Below, piece by piece: positions 61,753 through 64,000 of a stretch of 64,000 nt of DNA. The DNA comes from Echinicola arenosa (GTDB lineage: Bacteria; Bacteroidota; Bacteroidia; Cytophagales; Cyclobacteriaceae), in NCBI RefSeq assembly GCF_014841125.1, contig NZ_JACYTQ010000002.1, positions 434,001 to 498,000 on the forward strand. Direction: 5' to 3'. A program made the translations under genes and the position numbers. Position 1 is the stretch's first letter. Each line of letters starts with the position of its first letter. A model generated the notes under the pieces. The model was not told where the DNA came from. It did no database searches and saw nothing but the letters and a program-made list of their open reading frames with translations.

Positions 61753-63622
61753 TATTATTCAACTTCTTCCTGATGCTATTGCAAATCAAATAGCTGCGGG
61801 AGAGGTCGTTCAGCGTCCAGCATCCGCATTAAAAGAATTATTGGAAAACTCCATAGATGCAGGCGCTTCAGACGTTCATGTTTTGGTGAAGGAAGCTGGG
61901 AAAATGCTTATACAGGTCATTGACAATGGCAAAGGAATGAGTCTTACAGACGCCCGAATGAGCTTTGAACGCCATGCCACTTCTAAAATCAGGAATTCAG
62001 AAGATTTATTTGCCATTAAGACTTTTGGGTTTAGGGGAGAAGCCATGGCATCTATTGCTGCTGTGGCCCAAGTGGAAATGAAAACCAGGCCGCAAGGAGA
62101 AGAACTTGGCACACAAATCTGTATAGAGGGTTCTGAAATCAAAAAACAGGAACCAGTTGTCTGCCCCCAAGGCACTTCCATTGCAGTTAAAAACCTCTTT
62201 TTCAATGTTCCAGCCAGGAGGAATTTCCTCAAATCCAATCCTGTGGAGATGAAGCACATTGTCGAGGAATTTCAACGGGTAGCCCTGTCCTATCCTGGAA
62301 TCAGCTTTAGTTTGACGCACAACGACATGGAACTGTTCAGACTCAGCCCTGGAAAACTAAGTCAAAGAATAGTAGGGATATTTGGGAAGAACTATCAGGG
62401 ACAATTGGTGGCTTGTGAGGAAGACACGCCCCATGTGACGATCAAAGGCTATGTTGGCAAGCCTGAAAATGCCAAAAAGTCGCGGGGAGAGCAATACTTC
62501 TTTGTAAACAACAGGTTCATCAAAAGCAATTACCTGAACCATGCTGTTTCCAATGCTTATGAAGGGTTAATGGCTTCAGACCAACACCCATTTTATGTGC
62601 TTTTCCTTGAAATCGATCCTTCCCACATAGACATCAACGTCCACCCCACCAAAACCGAAATCAAGTTTGATGATGAAAGGACGATCTATTCTGTGGTGCG
62701 GGCTGGGGTAAAGCAGGCTTTGGGTGCTCATAATGTCGTGCCCACCTTGGATTTTAGCCTAGATGTGAATTTTACAGAAACCTGGAAAAACGACGAAGTA
62801 AGGAAAGAAGAAGTAAGCCGAGAAAACAGCTATAAGACCTACAGTTCTCCATCCTTTAAGAAACAGGATACTTCAGGTTGGGAAAAACTTTTTGAGGGAG
62901 GAAAGAACAGTGCTTCTGACCTCAGTCAAGACGCATTCAAAGAAGGAGCCTCCTCTCCTTCCATTGAGACACTTACTTTCTCCAGCAAGGCCAATGATGA
63001 AGAAAAAGAAGCTTTACAACCTGAACAAGCACTTCATTTTCCTCAAGAGGAAACCAATACAGGAACAACTTTTCAAGTAGAAATGAGTTATATTGTTGCT
63101 CAGCTCGGCAATGGCATGTTATTGCTTGACCAGCAAGCCAGTCATGAGCGCATCTTGTATGAAAGGTACCTGAAACAATTGAAAAATTCGGGAGGCGCCT
63201 CCCAGCAATGTCTTTTTCCACAAAGCATCAATGTAAGTCCAGCAGACTTTGCTCTCGTCATGGATCTTCATGATGAACTGACCAACCTTGGCTTTGTGGT
63301 CGAAGAGTTTGGAAAAAACACCTTGTTGATAAAAGGTGTCCCTGCAGACATTCAAATTAATAATGAAAAAGCCCTTTTTGAAGGCCTTTTGGAACAGTTC
63401 AAACATTTTAAATCTGAACTTTCCTTGGACAACAAAGAAAATCTGGCGCGATCTTTGGCCAAAAAATCTTCCATTAAGAAAGGGGCAAAACTTAACAGCC
63501 AGGAAATGGAAACCATCGTAGGGCAACTATTTGCCTGTCAAAATCCAAATTATGGCTTGTCAGGGAACAAAACCTTTATCAAACTTGATTTAACTAGAAT
63601 AAGAAGTTTTTTTGAAAAATAA
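61745..63622 (+). CDS. mutL: DNA mismatch repair protein MutL
   Basis: 625 residues. The GHKL ATPase domain is complete: IAAGEVVQRPASALKELLENSIDAG, DNGKGM, FGFRGEAMASIA and NVPARRNFLK near 155. The C-terminal dimerisation/endonuclease domain (about 440-620) has D462-Q-Q-A-S-H-E468-R-I-L-Y-E473, the DQHAxxExxxxE motif with His464 changed to Gln. The later motifs are also altered: SLAKKSS replaces ACR/K and CQNPNYGLSGNKT replaces CPHGRP. Nicking activity is therefore uncertain. Overlaps the upstream gene by eight bases; a rhomboid gene follows three bases after the stop. Confidence 0.95.
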   Translation: MSDIIQLLPDAIANQIAAGEVVQRPASALKELLENSIDAGASDVHVLVKEAGKMLIQVIDNGKGMSLTDARMSFERHATSKIRNSEDLFAIKTFGFRGEAMASIAAVAQVEMKTRPQGEELGTQICIEGSEIKKQEPVVCPQGTSIAVKNLFFNVPARRNFLKSNPVEMKHIVEEFQRVALSYPGISFSLTHNDMELFRLSPGKLSQRIVGIFGKNYQGQLVACEEDTPHVTIKGYVGKPENAKKSRGEQYFFVNNRFIKSNYLNHAVSNAYEGLMASDQHPFYVLFLEIDPSHIDINVHPTKTEIKFDDERTIYSVVRAGVKQALGAHNVVPTLDFSLDVNFTETWKNDEVRKEEVSRENSYKTYSSPSFKKQDTSGWEKLFEGGKNSASDLSQDAFKEGASSPSIETLTFSSKANDEEKEALQPEQALHFPQEETNTGTTFQVEMSYIVAQLGNGMLLLDQQASHERILYERYLKQLKNSGGASQQCLFPQSINVSPADFALVMDLHDELTNLGFVVEEFGKNTLLIKGVPADIQINNEKALFEGLLEQFKHFKSELSLDNKENLARSLAKKSSIKKGAKLNSQEMETIVGQLFACQNPNYGLSGNKTFIKLDLTRIRSFFEK

Positions 63623-63625
63623 TCT

Positions 63626-64000
63626 ATGTTTAGAAACCTAACACCCGTTGTCAAAAACCTGCTCTTGATAAACGTGGGCATTTTCTTTATAGCAACCTAC
63701 TTCATTCCGCAGTTGCAGGCCATGTTTGCGCTTTACTATATAGAAAGTAGGTTGTTTATGCCTTTTCAGTTTTTGACCTATATGTTTATGCATGCCGGAA
63801 TCTGGCATTTGTTCAGCAACATGTTCGGTTTGTTTATATTTGGCCCATTATTGGAACAGTTTTTAGGCCCAAAAAAAATCCTAACACTATGGATGATTTG
63901 TGGTATCGGCTCCGGTGTGCTTTATTCAGGCTACACGGCCTTCCAAATGCATCAACTGGACAACAAAATTGAATCTTTTTACAATAATCCAGATCCAGAA
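63626..64000 (+). CDS. Rhomboid-family intramembrane serine protease (5' part)
   Basis: The first 125 codons are in the window; the gene runs past the right edge. After a short N-terminus (MFRNLTPVVKNLLLINVGIF) come membrane helices, with the rhomboid signature FQFLTYMFMHAGIWHLFSNMFGLFIFG (in part), containing the conserved His and Asn, and WMICGIGSGVLYSGY. The GxSG catalytic Ser and the later His lie beyond the end, so activity cannot be judged. It starts three bases after the mutL stop; in Bacteroidota mutL is often followed by one or two rhomboid genes. Confidence 0.9.
   Translation, partial: MFRNLTPVVKNLLLINVGIFFIATYFIPQLQAMFALYYIESRLFMPFQFLTYMFMHAGIWHLFSNMFGLFIFGPLLEQFLGPKKILTLWMICGIGSGVLYSGYTAFQMHQLDNKIESFYNNPDPE

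Noticed and set aside
1-64000. Search for CRISPR arrays, prophage, transposases and defence genes
   Set aside because: No regularly spaced repeats with spacers, integrase, transposase or defence-type domains were seen in any frame.

Overview
The window is an AT-rich, gene-dense chromosomal segment of a member of the Bacteroidota, most likely order Cytophagales and close to the Cyclobacteriaceae (Algoriphagus/Echinicola/Cyclobacterium type). This rests on Bacteroidota promoters (TTTG, 19 bases, TAnnTTTG) in front of both tRNA genes, the near absence of Shine-Dalgarno sites, DUF4252 and DUF4834 proteins, a PorE-like OmpA lipoprotein, BshA of bacillithiol synthesis, an NqrF subunit and a GH3/serine-hydrolase fusion. 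The genus is inference; no 16S gene is present.

Layout. 1-1595 (minus): ECF sigma factor, membrane anti-sigma-like protein and DUF4252 proteins. 1596-2578: non-coding, with an 11-base tandem repeat. 2579-2726: tRNA-Phe with terminator and promoter. 2783-8280 (plus): membrane Fe-S protein and CCG partner, three tandem PLDc_N-like mini-proteins, a conserved unknown and a TPR/propeller/OmpA lipoprotein. 8397-15014: purM, ceramidase-like protein, methyltransferase, acyl-CoA dehydrogenase, UbiA-like protein and SGNH hydrolase. 15070-22867: gcvP, M28 peptidase, a small unknown, rhlE-type helicase and pyrC. 22881-27856: tRNA-His, a 49-residue unannotated ORF and a three-gene alpha-glucan operon (debranching enzyme, GT4, GH57). 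27857-32930: clpB, rlmN and two tandem barrel paralogues.

32931-36052 (minus): operon of an arginase-like protein, cytochrome b5-like protein, BadF-type kinase and murQ. 36125-39557 (minus): nqrF, accD and a MscS channel. 39766-43838: cstA, metzincin-like lipoprotein, outer-membrane protein and DUF4834. 43862-46681: carB. 46961-48616: LVIVD lipoprotein. 48977-55015 (minus): lpdA, odhB and odhA, the 2-oxoglutarate dehydrogenase complex. 55267-61153 (minus): SDR protein, hydroxylase, bshA and the GH3/serine-hydrolase fusion. 61342-64000 (plus): small membrane protein, mutL and a rhomboid protease cut by the window end.

The content is mainly housekeeping: nucleotide synthesis (purM, pyrC, carB), central carbon metabolism (odhAB, lpdA, gcvP, accD, cstA), proteostasis and repair (clpB, rlmN, mutL), alpha-glucan turnover, and cell-wall amino sugar recycling (murQ, sugar kinase, NagZ-like fusion). 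I saw no prophage, insertion sequence, CRISPR array or defence island, and no clearly new multi-gene system. The points most worth checking are the unannotated 49-aa gene with its own terminator, a tRNA-His with two acceptor mismatches, loss of usual metal ligands in AccD, the arginase-like protein, PyrC and MutL, a probably leaderless rlmN, a perfect 48-base palindrome, the 11-base repeat array and the GH3/serine-hydrolase fusion.
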